From assembly GCA_950295325.1 (NCBI GenBank), contig OX485807.1:37664440-37728439 (forward strand): a stretch of DNA of 64,000 nucleotides, read 5' to 3'. Below, in pieces: positions 11,530 to 22,151 of the stretch (its first letter is position 1; every line of letters starts with the position of its first letter). The notes beneath the pieces were generated by a model. That model searched no databases. It saw nothing but the letters and a program-made list of their open reading frames with translations, and was not told the origin of the DNA. A program made the position numbers and the translations under genes. The DNA comes from Polytrichum commune. Lineage: Eukaryota; Streptophyta; Polytrichopsida; Polytrichales; Polytrichaceae.

Positions 11530-13260
11530 ATGGAGCTCAGAGCTATACCCGGCAGTCTGGTCGGCTTTGTGTCGGGGTTAGCAGGGTCGGCATGGCTGAG
11601 TTTCAAGGGGATGAAGACGACGGCTCCTTGTTTGATTATAAGCTCCATGTTGCTGATGATGTTCTTCGCCGGCGGCCTGCTGTCGCTGCAACTGGTCGTT
11701 GTTGGCCCATCCGTCCCGCCCTGGCTGCCGCTGAGCTCGATGCTAGGCAGTGCGACGTCCATAGGTAGTAGCAGCAATTCTAAAACAGCTAACATACCAT
11801 TCCGCAATGTCACAGGCCAGATCCTCGACGAGCTTAGCAAAAATGGGACTACTGCATGTTACGACGAACGCACAGACCGAACTGAAATTGTCGGTCTCGA
11901 CACCACGCTGCCCACGAACGTGGTGCATCGGTTCTGGTTGCAGTCGTATACGAGCAACGGCACTCGCCGGTGCGCCGGTGGAGATTATTACGAAGCCGAC
12001 CTTTCCAGCGATCTCTGGAAGTCGCGGCCCTTAGTCGAGGATCTCCACAATGGCACCTACGCTGTGGAGTTCATGGTGCCCGATACCTTCGCGGGCACTT
12101 ACAACTTCTCCGCCACCCTCATGTTCGGTGCCTACCATGGTCTCGACTATCACGCAGAAAACTGGGGAGCGTGGTGGCCGTTTGTCTCCCTCCAGCTAAA
12201 CTTTGTTTCCGCCACCTCAGATGCCAATGCCAATATTCCCGCACCAGCAGACCCCCTCAAAAGGCTGAAGCAATGTGGAACCGAGGATTTTCGGAAACCC
12301 GAGTGGTCGGGGAGGTGGACGAGGCCCTGGGCGAACAACTCGTGCCCTCCAGATTCGGACTCGCGGTACGCACATTGCTTCCCCGAATCGGAGGCATGTC
12401 ATGCGCCCTGGTGTGATGGGAAACCGTCGCGCCTCGAGAGCACCGGTTGGTCTTACTCTGCCCATTGCTCCTTCCACATCTTCGAGCCCGAGGAGGCCTG
12501 GGACTGTCTGGACGGCCGGTGGCTGTTCTTCTGGGGGGACTCCAACATGCAAGACACGATCCGGAACCTCCTGTTCTTCGTTCTGAAAATTCCCCAGCCC
12601 GAAGGTTCGTTGCTGCGCGACTGGCAACTCTCCCGGACGTTCGAGTCGTTCTTCATCAACCCTACCAAACCCTACCAGTGGCTGCACATCAGCAGCCTGT
12701 TCAACGGACACCCGGACCGAGACGGCAATGGGATAGGCCTCGACTCATTGCAAAATTCGGGGCACCGAGAGAACGTGCAGAAACACTTCCAAGACGTGCT
12801 TTACCCTGACGCCGTGATCATGAACTCCGGTTTGCACGATGGCTGGCGGTTCAACACATTGCAGAACTATGCAAACAGCGTCGATCGGGCCATGGAGTTC
12901 TGGGGAGGTACTCTGGGCAACGTCTCTGGGAAGCCGCCCACTGTGCTGTACAGAACCTCCATAGCCCCGGCGGGCTCCTCCCGGGCCATGCAGTCGAACC
13001 CATGGAAATTGGAAGTGTTCAACAAGATTATCACCGAGAAAGTGCAATCAACCTTCCCGGATGCTCGCATGGTGGATGCGTTCGACCTCAGCTTTCCCTG
13101 GCACTTCGATCACACGTGCAGCGACGGTGGACATTATGGGCGTCCTCCGGGAGCTCGAAAGTGGCCGTGGTTCGACAAACCCCATCAGTACTTCGTCGAC
13201 GTCATGCTCGTGCACATCCTCCTAAACTCCATCTGCCCAATTCCATCTTCAAGTGCCTGA
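11530..13260 (+). CDS. NXPE / PC-esterase-like type II membrane protein (filamin-like plus SGNH acyl-esterase domain)
   Basis: A complete intronless ORF of 576 aa. Residues 33-59 form one transmembrane segment, so a Golgi-type type II membrane protein is likely. Residues about 130-225 (GGDYYEADLS, NGTYAVEF, GTYNFSATL) look like a filamin/immunoglobulin-type domain. The C-terminal half is PC-esterase/SGNH-like: FWGDSNMQDTIRN carries GDS at 336-338 (Ser338 the likely nucleophile), MNSGLHDG at 431-438, and CSDGGHYG with Asp532-x-x-His535. Family members are NXPE and Pmr5/Cas1p-type proteins, which are linked to O-acetylation or acyl transfer on glycans; the substrate here is unknown. The ATG at 11530 is preferred because it aligns with the only in-frame ATG (28435) of the homologue and lies just before the conserved GMKTT-TM block. 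Codons are markedly GC-rich compared with the AT-rich surroundings. Confidence 0.9.
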   Translation: MELRAIPGSLVGFVSGLAGSAWLSFKGMKTTAPCLIISSMLLMMFFAGGLLSLQLVVVGPSVPPWLPLSSMLGSATSIGSSSNSKTANIPFRNVTGQILDELSKNGTTACYDERTDRTEIVGLDTTLPTNVVHRFWLQSYTSNGTRRCAGGDYYEADLSSDLWKSRPLVEDLHNGTYAVEFMVPDTFAGTYNFSATLMFGAYHGLDYHAENWGAWWPFVSLQLNFVSATSDANANIPAPADPLKRLKQCGTEDFRKPEWSGRWTRPWANNSCPPDSDSRYAHCFPESEACHAPWCDGKPSRLESTGWSYSAHCSFHIFEPEEAWDCLDGRWLFFWGDSNMQDTIRNLLFFVLKIPQPEGSLLRDWQLSRTFESFFINPTKPYQWLHISSLFNGHPDRDGNGIGLDSLQNSGHRENVQKHFQDVLYPDAVIMNSGLHDGWRFNTLQNYANSVDRAMEFWGGTLGNVSGKPPTVLYRTSIAPAGSSRAMQSNPWKLEVFNKIITEKVQSTFPDARMVDAFDLSFPWHFDHTCSDGGHYGRPPGARKWPWFDKPHQYFVDVMLVHILLNSICPIPSSSA

Positions 13261-13894
13261 ACCAAATTCTTCACAAATTCTTGTGATGTCTTCTGGATCC
13301 ACATAGTTTGCTGATTGCAAACTTGATCCTTGCAGCGATTCAGGTCCAGCTCTATGCCCATCGACCACTTCCTCGAGCAATCTCCAGTCCTGCGTAGCGA
13401 TGATTTCACATATATCCCATACTGATATATACCTGTAATCCTCATAGTAATGGCTTTATCATCGGCCCAAGAACAATCTTTTCTTCAAATTCTTGGTAGA
13501 TGACCACTGATCTGATCACACATTGGTTGATTCAGGGAGCACTTGAGACTATATTCATGCCACGCCATGCATTTCAATGGGTACTGATCCGGCATAATTT
13601 TCTACTTTTCAATCTGTAGAGAGTATAACCTTTCTGTGGGTGCCATTCTCACTCAAATTATAGCAACACGTAACTCCAAATGGTAACCCACACTAATTAG
13701 ACAAAATAATGTGCCTATGAACCAGGATGTGCACCCGCTTGATGACAACCCGGATATGCAACTCATGTTTTTATAGGCTTGTTCACACTTCCTAGTGGTT
13801 GTTGCTTGGAGACAGAGGCCTTCTATTTATTGATTGTAACAACTTTGTGCCAAATAAACGTACCACATGAACAGAGGGGTAAGGATGGGCATTT
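13261..13894. other. 3' flank of the NXPE-like gene and MITE fragment
   Basis: The first 60 bp or so (ATTCTTCACAAATTCTTGTG, CATAGTTTGCTG) resembles the 3' flank of the inverted homologue at about 26940-27025, so the duplicated block extends past the stop codon. About 13657-13713 is a lone right arm of the MITE family seen at 3140-3360. Confidence 0.45.
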
Positions 13895-14222
13895 ATGATA
13901 GTTTTCATTAGAAGCAAGCCCTCTTTAGGGAAAGAATTCTTAAGAAGTTTGTTTAGAAAATCAAGAATTGGTACCTCTTTTGAGGTTATTCTTTGGACGA
14001 TTTGGATTGAACAAAATGATAAGGTGTTTCACCATGAACAATGGCATGAGTCCAAAATGAAGGACCTCATTTGGGATGACCTCATTATGTGTGCCAAGGC
14101 AGCGTAGGCAAGGGTAGTTAAATTTGTTAGATTAGCGCCTACTTGGCCCAAGCCCTTCTCAAAGATTTCAATCAAACTTGGGGTGATAGGAACGTTCTTT
14201 GTAGATGTGATAGAATGAAAAT
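13895..14222 (+). pseudogene. LINE reverse-transcriptase C-terminal remnant
   Basis: The frame reads ILWTIWIEQNDKVFHHEQW followed by SKMKDLIWDDLIMCAKAA. The WTIW-ER/EQN-(R/K)-(I/V)F pattern is typical of the region after the zf-RVT motif in plant LINE ORF2 proteins. The frame stops after the AKA but the sequence continues to look coding for about 35 codons (RVVKFVRLAPTWPKPF). The rest of the element is missing, so this is a short relic, unrelated in sequence to the minus-strand LINE at 53.9-61.9 kb. Confidence 0.6.
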
Positions 14223-15785
14223 CACATGGTTTGAAATGACAAACATTCAAGTAGTTTGACACTTTGGTCACTTGGTGGTTGGGTGGCTTGCAGGTTTTGG
14301 ATGGTGGGGTGGGGGTGCTCCTTGGTCAAGTAAGCTTGGTGGGTTGCCTTTGGTGGGGTTATTATTACTTGGTTTTTTACTCTTTATGTGGCGGTGTGGC
14401 ACGTCTAAGGGGTTCCACCTCCCCTTGAAATGGGCGCGTCTTCCTTGGTTCTTAATGCATTTGGCGTTGGTCTTCTAGCCTTCTGTCTCCCAAAGAAAAC
14501 ACTTGCTAGTGATGGGTGACTCACATCAATAGGGGGCATTTTTTGTTGCCTTTTAGTGAACATTGGTTTAAAGCTAACGAAAAGGTGCCCCTATTGAAGG
14601 GAGCCATCCACCACCAGTAAGTGTGAGCAAGGCTTTATGGCCAAAATTTAATGGCATATATTGCATTCAATGCTAAACCAAGTTATGTAAGTTATTTTTA
14701 TTTTTATTTTTAAATTGTAAGATTCAACTCTTGTAGCTATTGAGTGAAGGAATCCCAAAACGCCATTTTACAAAAAAATATCTTGTTTTGTAATCATATG
14801 AAAATATAATTCAAATGTCATATTTAACTTAGGTGTCCATCAAGGAAAAACTATGCAACTTTTAGGCCCTTATATTAAAACTATAAAATGGTCATTTTTC
14901 AAAAACCACTTGGGGGTTAAATTTTTTTGAAAGGAAAATCTTTATTTGAGAAATTTTGTCAAAGGGGTTTGAAGTCAATTTCACAATGATTTAGGGCCTA
15001 AGACCAAGGTTGGGCTAGTACTTCATAGGTTTTCACACTATTTAGGCTAGACTACATTCACCAAGTAGAGAATGTTTGAAAATCTCATTTACCTTAAAGA
15101 CAAATTATTGGTCTTTTTATTTTGTATAATATGATATGAAATACACCAAATTGAACGTATCCCATATTTGAAGATTGAACACCTTGCATTTTATTGGAGT
15201 TGCCTACCTTGGGATGAAAATAGTACAAAATAGTGCATATAAGATACAACTTGACAACCCACTAAGTCTATGCTTTCCAATTAATTGAAGTCAAACCTAA
15301 TTTTGCAAACAAAGGTCAAAGAAGGGGTAAGGGGGCTATAGGAAAGGTATAAGAGTAATGAAGGACTCAAGAGGTCTATTTGCACACGTTGGTGGGTGAA
15401 TCTTGCCCTTTGAAACTACATTGTGCTTTCAACAAGCAAGACAAAGATGGATGTGTCTAATTTTGTGTATGATCTTAAATAGACACCTATAAATGAGTGG
15501 TGTATGGTTGGGTGTGAATTTAAGAATGGATACTGAAAAGACATGCGTTAAAAAGAGATTGGATTACATGAACAATATATGTTAACTATTCGAGACGCAA
15601 TAGTCAACATAATGGGGGGACCTATATGATCGTTTAATAATTCATAAGATCTTCACTTTGACACTGAATACGACATAAATTCATACAAGTTTCAAAAATT
15701 ACGTTGCTACAAACATGGTTTGGATTTGCTAATCATCTCGCATGAAATACATGTTTCATATCCTATGAGAAGTGGGTGTAGAGGA
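14223..15785. other. Unannotated AT-rich DNA
   Basis: No gene seen. Near 14478, CCTTCTGTCTC resembles the 3' part of the SINE-like retroposon at 30915-31057. Confidence 0.3.
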
Positions 15786-15880
15786 GGAGAAGAAGAAGAA
15801 GAAGAAGAAGAAGAACGTCCGATTAAGACCTGCTCACCTTGTTGGAAAACATGCTGAAATTGTTTGTGAAGGACTCTTAG

Positions 15881-15914
<34 letters not shown>
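15783..15914. repeat. Microsatellites (GAA)n and (AT)n
   Basis: An uninterrupted GAA-type run lies at about 15786-15813. A long AT dinucleotide run follows at about 15882-15912 and ends in ACATACAT. Protein frames through here are repeat artefacts. Confidence 0.9.
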
Positions 15915-15917
<3 letters not shown>

Positions 15918-16208
15918 CATGGATTACATGAAGGACATATATTTTGGTGCCATTCAATAGACTCAAGATCCCTCTGTTTGTGGGCTGGGTGAATGCCGCG
16001 GGATCAAAATTCGACAGAGGTGGAGTCAAAGTTGTGCACGGGCTCTGTGGCTTGGGAATGAGGGCTCGAGATCTTGTGGCAGGAACTCTGTGGGGCTGGA
16101 GACTCAAGTGTTGTTTCAGATGACCTTGTAGTCTTGTAGTAGGTTTCCCTGTGGGATGCTCGTGGAGGCACTGGATCATTTCTTCCTCATGATTGAAGCG
16201 CTCCATAG

Positions 16209-16561
16209 TGATGAAAGTATCTACTTACATTCATCAGTCATTCGGATGAATTCTGTCAGAGGTCGCGACGAACCTTCCAGAACTAGGCGCCCTTGGTTCC
16301 AGAAGCGCACTGATACTTAACTGCAGGTAGTCAGTCTTCGCAAGCATCTTTGTAAGCACACAATTGATAGACAAATAGAGAGCAGATGCTTCAGCTAGTC
16401 ACGATAGTGCATAGACACAATAGATCCACATCAGGCGTAGGAATACAGTAGAGAGAGATTCCGTAAGATGTGCATTCTAGTTAAGTAGAAATTAAAAATT
16501 TCAATTCAATTCAAAGCAACTTCTCACACAGATACATGTGTATTAGTCCACATTTTCATCA
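16209..16561 (+). repeat. 5' LTR of the copia element
   Basis: This 353-bp direct repeat is shared with 21794-22146. It starts TGATGAAAGTATC and ends ACATTTTCATCA, giving the canonical TG...CA termini with an 8-bp terminal inverted repeat. The differences from the 3' copy that I can see are ACATTC/ACGTTC, GGTTCC/GGTTTC, AGTTAAG/AGTGAAG and two bases in the A-rich part near the end. Confidence 0.97.
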
Positions 16562-16620
16562 GGTTATGGGCCCACCGTAAGGGATCTAGCTTTTGATTGA
16601 AGTTCTATTGTCTACATACC

Positions 16621-19600
16621 ATGGATAAGAGAGACTCTGAGATTCGAATGTTTGACGGGACTAAGTTTCCTGTGTGGAAGTTCTATATGGAACTTTGTTT
16701 CTCCACCAGAGAGGTAATGCCTATTGTCAATGGCACCACACCGCAACCAGGTGCAGAAGCTTCAGAAATTGAGAAGGCAGCATGGATAAAGGGTGATAAC
16801 CTGGCAAAGCAGTTGATAGGCGCGTCAGTAACTCTATCTGTGCTAGAAAATCTCGTCAATTGTACAACCGCAACTTCTATGTGGTCTACACTGTGTGCAT
16901 TCTATCAACACAAATCAAAAGAAAACATATACATGGTACAAAATAGCTTCTATGAATACAAGATGAGCATAGGAGATTCCAGCAACACCCATGTTAACAA
17001 GGTTATTAGCATGGGTAATCTTTTAAAAGATCTGGGCAAACCAGTTGATGACGACATGCTTATCACCAAAATAATCTGTAGCTTACCTCCCAGCTATAAT
17101 AGCATTGTCACCGCCTAGACTAACCTCCCTGTTGAGCAACAGACTGTTGAAAATCTTAAGGTTCGCCTGTTGCAACTGGAACATCTCCTGGCGCTCCAAG
17201 GGGGAGAACTTGTAGGCGACTCAGCATTTTTCACCCGCTCCAACAGAATGCCCTCGTAGAACAAGAAGTCGCACCATGAGCAAAACAAAGAGTACATCAA
17301 GAACCTGAAGGGTCGCACTCGTTGTTACAACTGTGGAGAACACGATCACTGGACAGCAGAATGCCCACAACCAAGACGCGACAAAGATAAGTTCTCAAAC
17401 CAAAAGAAGAACAGAATTGATTATCAGCAACGATTTTCAAAGACCAAACGTAGCGACGTTTATGCTGCTACATCTGAGCAGCCTAATTCTTGTTCAGATA
17501 ACTCAGAACAAGACTCTGAACCAGATGCTCACGCGTTCATGGTCATCAACAAACGGTCACAGGCATTGAGTGTCAACCTGGACAAACAAGCCTGGTATGC
17601 CGACTCAGGAGCTACTGAACACATGACAGAACGCCGCGATTGGTTTGCTACCTTTAAAGACATACCATCAGGCACATGGGTTGTTGCTGTAGCAGATGAC
17701 AGAGATTTGTGGGTCAGAGGGATAGGTGATATCAATATCACACGCCTAATTGCTGGAGAACACAAGAAAGGCATTCTCAAGAAAGTATTATTCATACCTG
17801 AATTGCGGCGGAACTTGTTCTCCATTGGACTCGCATCTAAAGCCGGATTATCTTTCCAGACTCTCGGAAGCAGATGTGTTCTCTATGACGATCTTGGACG
17901 AGGCTCGATAGTAATGGAAGGCACCCAAGTCGGAACACTCTACAAACTCTCTATCAGTCCTGTTCTTCCTACACTAGCGCCGGATCTCCCACCTGCACTA
18001 GCACCGGCTACTCCACCTGCAGATCGACTCTCATCCTCAGTACTTGCCGTCACCAATTCTCGTGATACTGACTTAGTACTCTGGCACAACAGAATGGGCC
18101 ATGTAAGTGTACAAACGATCAAGAATATGAGCACACACAACAGTGTCAAGGATATGCCAATTCTTGCTCATAACACACTACCTGGTGTTTGCTCCGGTTG
18201 TGCTCTGGGCAAGCAACACAAATCGACATATCCCTCGAATTCAGAGAAAGAGAGGTCCAAGATACCTGGAGAGTTGCTGCATGCCAACTTGTGTGGAAAG
18301 ATGTCCACTACTTCTTTAGGAGGCGTTTGTTATTACATTTTAATCAAAGACGATTGTACTTCCTTCAGATTTGTCGCTTTCTTGCAGCAAAAAGCGATGC
18401 TATCAGATTTTTCACTAAAGTCTTACGATATGTCGAGCGGACAACCGGCAACCACGTCAAGACTCTTCGCACTGATCGCGGAAAGGAGTTCTGCAACATT
18501 AATTTCAACTTACTACTTGAGAACGAGGGCATACAACGCGAGACAAACACCTCATACACTCCCCAACAGAACGGGTATGTTGAACGCGACAATCGCACCA
18601 TCTGTGAAGCCGCTTGGAGCATGCTCCACCTTCACAACTTACCCCTGAAACTCTGGGCAGAATCCATTCATACAGCAGTCTACCTCCTTAACCAAACAAT
18701 CAACACCCAGGTTGGTTTTGTGACTCCCTACGAATTATGGTTCAATAAGAAACCCACTATTTCTCATTACAAAACTTTTGGTACTCTTGCTTATATCTTC
18801 ACTGATAAGTCTCAGTGTACTAAGTTTCAACCCAAAGGTTCTCGGGTTGTATTTGTCGGCTACAGCGACACAAGCAAGGGTTGGAGATTTTGGAATCCAC
18901 TCACAGATCGTGTTTCAGAAAGCTCTGATGTGATATTTGATGAGACTACTGCTTACTCTCCATCTCTTTTCTCAACGATACAACCTCCACACGATGACAT
19001 TCCTTCTTCACTATTCTTCAACCTCAAACCCCCTGTTCTTCCACCTCCCCCACCCCAGATCGCTCCCATTCCTCTTCCAGTGGGAGTCTCATCCACATCA
19101 GACTCTCTCCCTTCTCTCGAGCCTGATAGTCCTTCCGACTCTCCATCAAACCCTCTAACTTCTTCTGATGACCCCCTACCATCTCCTGCTCATCCTTCTA
19201 TTTCGTCTCCTCCTCCCTCTACTCTTCCCTCTTCCTCTCCCCTCACAGACGAGCCTATCCACCGTAAATATCGCTCTCTTACTGATATTTACACTGACTC
19301 CCCTGCTCCCGCACCGATCCCCTCTGCTCCACCACCCGATCAGCTTCCCCCTCCACCACCCCCTTCTCCTGCGTCCTCTGCACAAAGTTCTTTTGCCAAT
19401 ATGCTTACCTCTGCAGAAACATACCGCGAACCAGCTACATACACTCAAGCTATCATGTCTCCTCTAGCTGCGTATTGGAAAACAGCTATGGAGCGCGAGT
19501 ATGATTCATTGATGGAGAATCGTACATGGATACTCGTTCCCCCTCCACTCGGCCGCACTATTGTTCAATGCAAATGGGTGTACAAGATCAAGTATACATC

Positions 19601-21011
19601 AGCTGGTACCATTGACAAATACAAAGCACGGCTTGTGGCCAAAGGTTATAGTCAAGTTCATGGCATTGATTATACAGAAACCTTCAGTCCAGTTATCAAG
19701 CACGACTCTGTCCGAGTTATCTTCGCGATCGCGGCTGTCCTACGCATGCACATGCGACAATTCGACATCGCGACGGCCTACCTCAACAGCGATCTTACCA
19801 CCCGCATCTACATGCACCAGCCTGAGGGGTTTACCAGCACCACACATCCTTCTCATGTGTGCTTACTCTTAAAGAGTCTTTATGGCCTCAAGCAATCTGG
19901 CCGCTTGTGGAATCACACCTTTGACGCCTTTCTCAAGCTCTATAATCTTACCACCAGCGACGCTGACACTTGTGTCTATTACCGACTTACTCCTACCAAC
20001 TCTGTTGATCTAATTGTCGGCATCTTCGTCGACGATGGTATCGTTTGCGCCTCAGCTCCCACAGATCTTGATGCAGTTATCCACCATCTTCAGACCACCT
20101 TCAAAGTCACGCATGGTCCTATGGATTACTACGTCGGCTTTCAGGTGCACCGAGATCCTAACACTCATTCCATACTCATTAACCAGGCTCGCTACATCGG
20201 TGATATTCTTGACCGCTTCAACCTAGACAAGGCAAACCCGGTCACCACACCTGCCGACACCCACATCCCACTACAAGCTATGCTGGGCCCAGAAGACCTT
20301 ACCCTTCCTCCCTCTGTCCCATACCGCGAAGCCGTCGGATGTCTCATGTATGCCATGGTCTTAACACGACCTGACATCACATTTGCTGTTAGCAGGGTTG
20401 CCAAGTTCACCAGTGCCCCTCGCACCTCCCATTGGACAGCAGTCAAACGCATCTTTCGCTATCTCTCCGGTACCATCAACATGGGTATCTCCTATTCTGG
20501 CTCGCTAGCAACCCTATCTCTCCGAGGTTATTGCGATGCCGACTATGTTGGCGACCACAACGATCGGAAGTCACGAACAGGTTACCTCTTCCTTATCGCA
20601 AATGGCGCGATCGCTTGGAGCAGCAAACGCCAAGGGTGCATAGCCGACTCCACCACTGAAGCGGAGTTCGTCGCCATGGCAGAAACCGTTAAGGAAGCCA
20701 TCTGGCTTCGCCGCCTCCTTTTCAGCCTCGGTTTTCCTTCCTCCACACCCACTCCCCTCTTCTCTAACAACCAAGGAGCTATCCAACTTGTTAAGAACCC
20801 CAAATACCACAAACGTACCAAACACATCGAAGTCAAATATTACCTCATTCGAGAAAAATACGAACTTGAACAGATCGATGTTCTTTATGTTCATACCAAA
20901 CAGCAGCTTGCTGATATCCTTACCAAACCCCTTCCCCGCGAAGCATTTCAACACCTCCGCCGTCTTCACGGCCTTGCTACTCCCCTGTCTCGAACAAGTG
21001 GGAGACCTTGA
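16621..21011 (+). pseudogene. copia gag-pol polyprotein, broken by two stops and a frameshift
   Basis: The first ATG is at 16621 (MDKRDSEIRMFDGTKF; Kozak-like CCATGG). Gag has a UBN2-type N-terminus and a CCHC zinc knuckle (CYNCGEHDHWTAEC, 17323-17364). The protease motif DSGA is at 17602-17613. The GAG-pre-integrase (LWHNRMGH...CSGCALGK) lies at about 18080-18215 and is followed by the integrase core. Reverse transcriptase (ARLVAKGYSQ, LKSLYGLKQ, and FVDD at 20024-20035) and RNase H (TEAEF, LADILTKPL) follow to the TGA at 21009-21011. Breaks: in-frame TAG at 17116-17118 and 17257-17259, and a reading-frame change in the A tract at about 18389-18393. In addition, the position of the first integrase catalytic Asp (usual H-x-D-x-CG) is Asn (codon 18286-18288). 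Everything after the shift is open for over 850 codons. Confidence 0.95.
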
Positions 21012-21034
21012 GATATGGGTAGAACAAACAAAAG

Positions 21035-21174
21035 CGAGCGTTCTCACAGGAGAGCAGCAACCTGGTCACAAGACACAAGTTAGAAGGAATTAAGGAGTTA
21101 GCAAGCAAGCGTTCTCACAGGAGAGCAGCAACCTGGTCACAGGACACAAGGTAGAAGGAATTAAGGAGTTAACA
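21035..21174 (+). repeat. 70-bp tandem duplication in the copia 3' non-coding region
   Basis: GCGTTCTCACAGGAGAGCAG recurs with an exact 70-bp offset (GTTCTCACAG at 21041 and 21111). The two units differ at a few positions (CACAAGACAC versus CACAGGACAC). They lie between the polyprotein stop and the 3' LTR and are probably element-internal. Confidence 0.85.
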
Positions 21175-21793
21175 AGCAAAGACAGAACAAGGAAGTTAGC
21201 ACACAGATGAGAAACATATCAAGAAGTCGACAAGCAACAACAAAGCAGGAAAGTTAACAAGGAAGACAACACAAGTTAAAACCATCGCGGAGCATGGAGT
21301 AGGAAACTATTGCGGAGCGCGAAGCTGAAGTCATTGCAGGAGCCAGAATCGAGCCACAAAGCTGAAGGAACAACGAGTCTGACTGCAAGAAGTATGAGAT
21401 GAGAAGGGCTTCAAAGAAGAAATGTCGAGGCTGAAAAGGCTTGAGAGATCTGGGCCACCGCCTGACGAGCTTAAGGCAAAAGGACCGCCTGACATGATTA
21501 AAGGGGATGCTCCTCCATACTTAGGAAATGATCGAAACCATATCTGCCCCGGCATGATTAAACAGCGTGCACCTACATACTGCTGGGTGATGATTAAAAG
21601 ACATGTTGCGCCATATTCTCCTGTAGAGGTGACGTGGTGAACCAGGACGTCATAGCAGCAAATCAAATTCACCAAGGCAATCTCTAGGTTTAGACCTCTA
21701 GGCTTAGGGTTAGGTTTCAGACTCTTAAGAAGAACTAGGCTTCACCACCTAGCTAGGGTTAGGGTTCACGAATGACCAAAGAACGAGTGGGAG

Positions 21794-22146
21794 TGATGAA
21801 AGTATCTACTTACGTTCATCAGTCATTCGGATGAATTCTGTCAGAGGTCGCGACGAACCTTCCAGAACTAGGCGCCCTTGGTTTCAGAAGCGCACTGATA
21901 CTTAACTGCAGGTAGTCAGTCTTCGCAAGCATCTTTGTAAGCACACAATTGATAGACAAATAGAGAGCAGATGCTTCAGCTAGTCACGATAGTGCATAGA
22001 CACAATAGATCCACATCAGGCGTAGGAATACAGTAGAGAGAGATTCCGTAAGATGTGCATTCTAGTGAAGTAGAAATAAAAAAATTCAATTCAATTCAAA
22101 GCAACTTCTCACACAGATACATGTGTATTAGTCCACATTTTCATCA
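21794..22146 (+). repeat. 3' LTR of the copia element
   Basis: This is the partner of 16209-16561: same 353-bp length and same TGATGAAA...TTTCATCA ends, followed immediately by the CATAG target duplication. Confidence 0.97.
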
Positions 22147-22151
22147 CATAG

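Larger units (their letters stand above)
16209..22146 (+). mobile_element. Ty1-copia LTR retrotransposon, full length (5938 bp)
   Basis: Two 353-bp LTRs (16209-16561 and 21794-22146) flank an internal region coding for gag, protease, integrase, reverse transcriptase and RNase H, in the copia order. A perfect 5-bp target duplication CATAG lies at 16204-16208 and 22147-22151. The LTRs begin TGATGAAA and end TTTCATCA and differ at about five positions, indicating recent insertion. A purine-rich stretch GAGTGGGAG precedes the 3' LTR. The open frame is disrupted (see the gag-pol entry), so this copy should not be autonomous. A non-coding stretch of about 780 bp separates the RNase H end from the 3' LTR. 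Confidence 0.97.

Noticed and set aside
12150-13047. Long antisense and alternate-frame ORFs across the NXPE gene, such as 164 aa on the minus strand
   Set aside because: They are shadows created by GC-rich codons of the real plus-strand frame; no domain or splice support.
14272-14478. 68-aa Gly/Trp/Leu-rich ORF
   Set aside because: Generated by T/G-rich DNA; no membrane-protein family resemblance or gene context.
19176-19467. Pro/Ser/Leu-rich ORFs overlapping the copia pol region
   Set aside because: They lie in the low-complexity Pro/Ser linker between integrase and RT in the true frame; frame-shifted copies of it.
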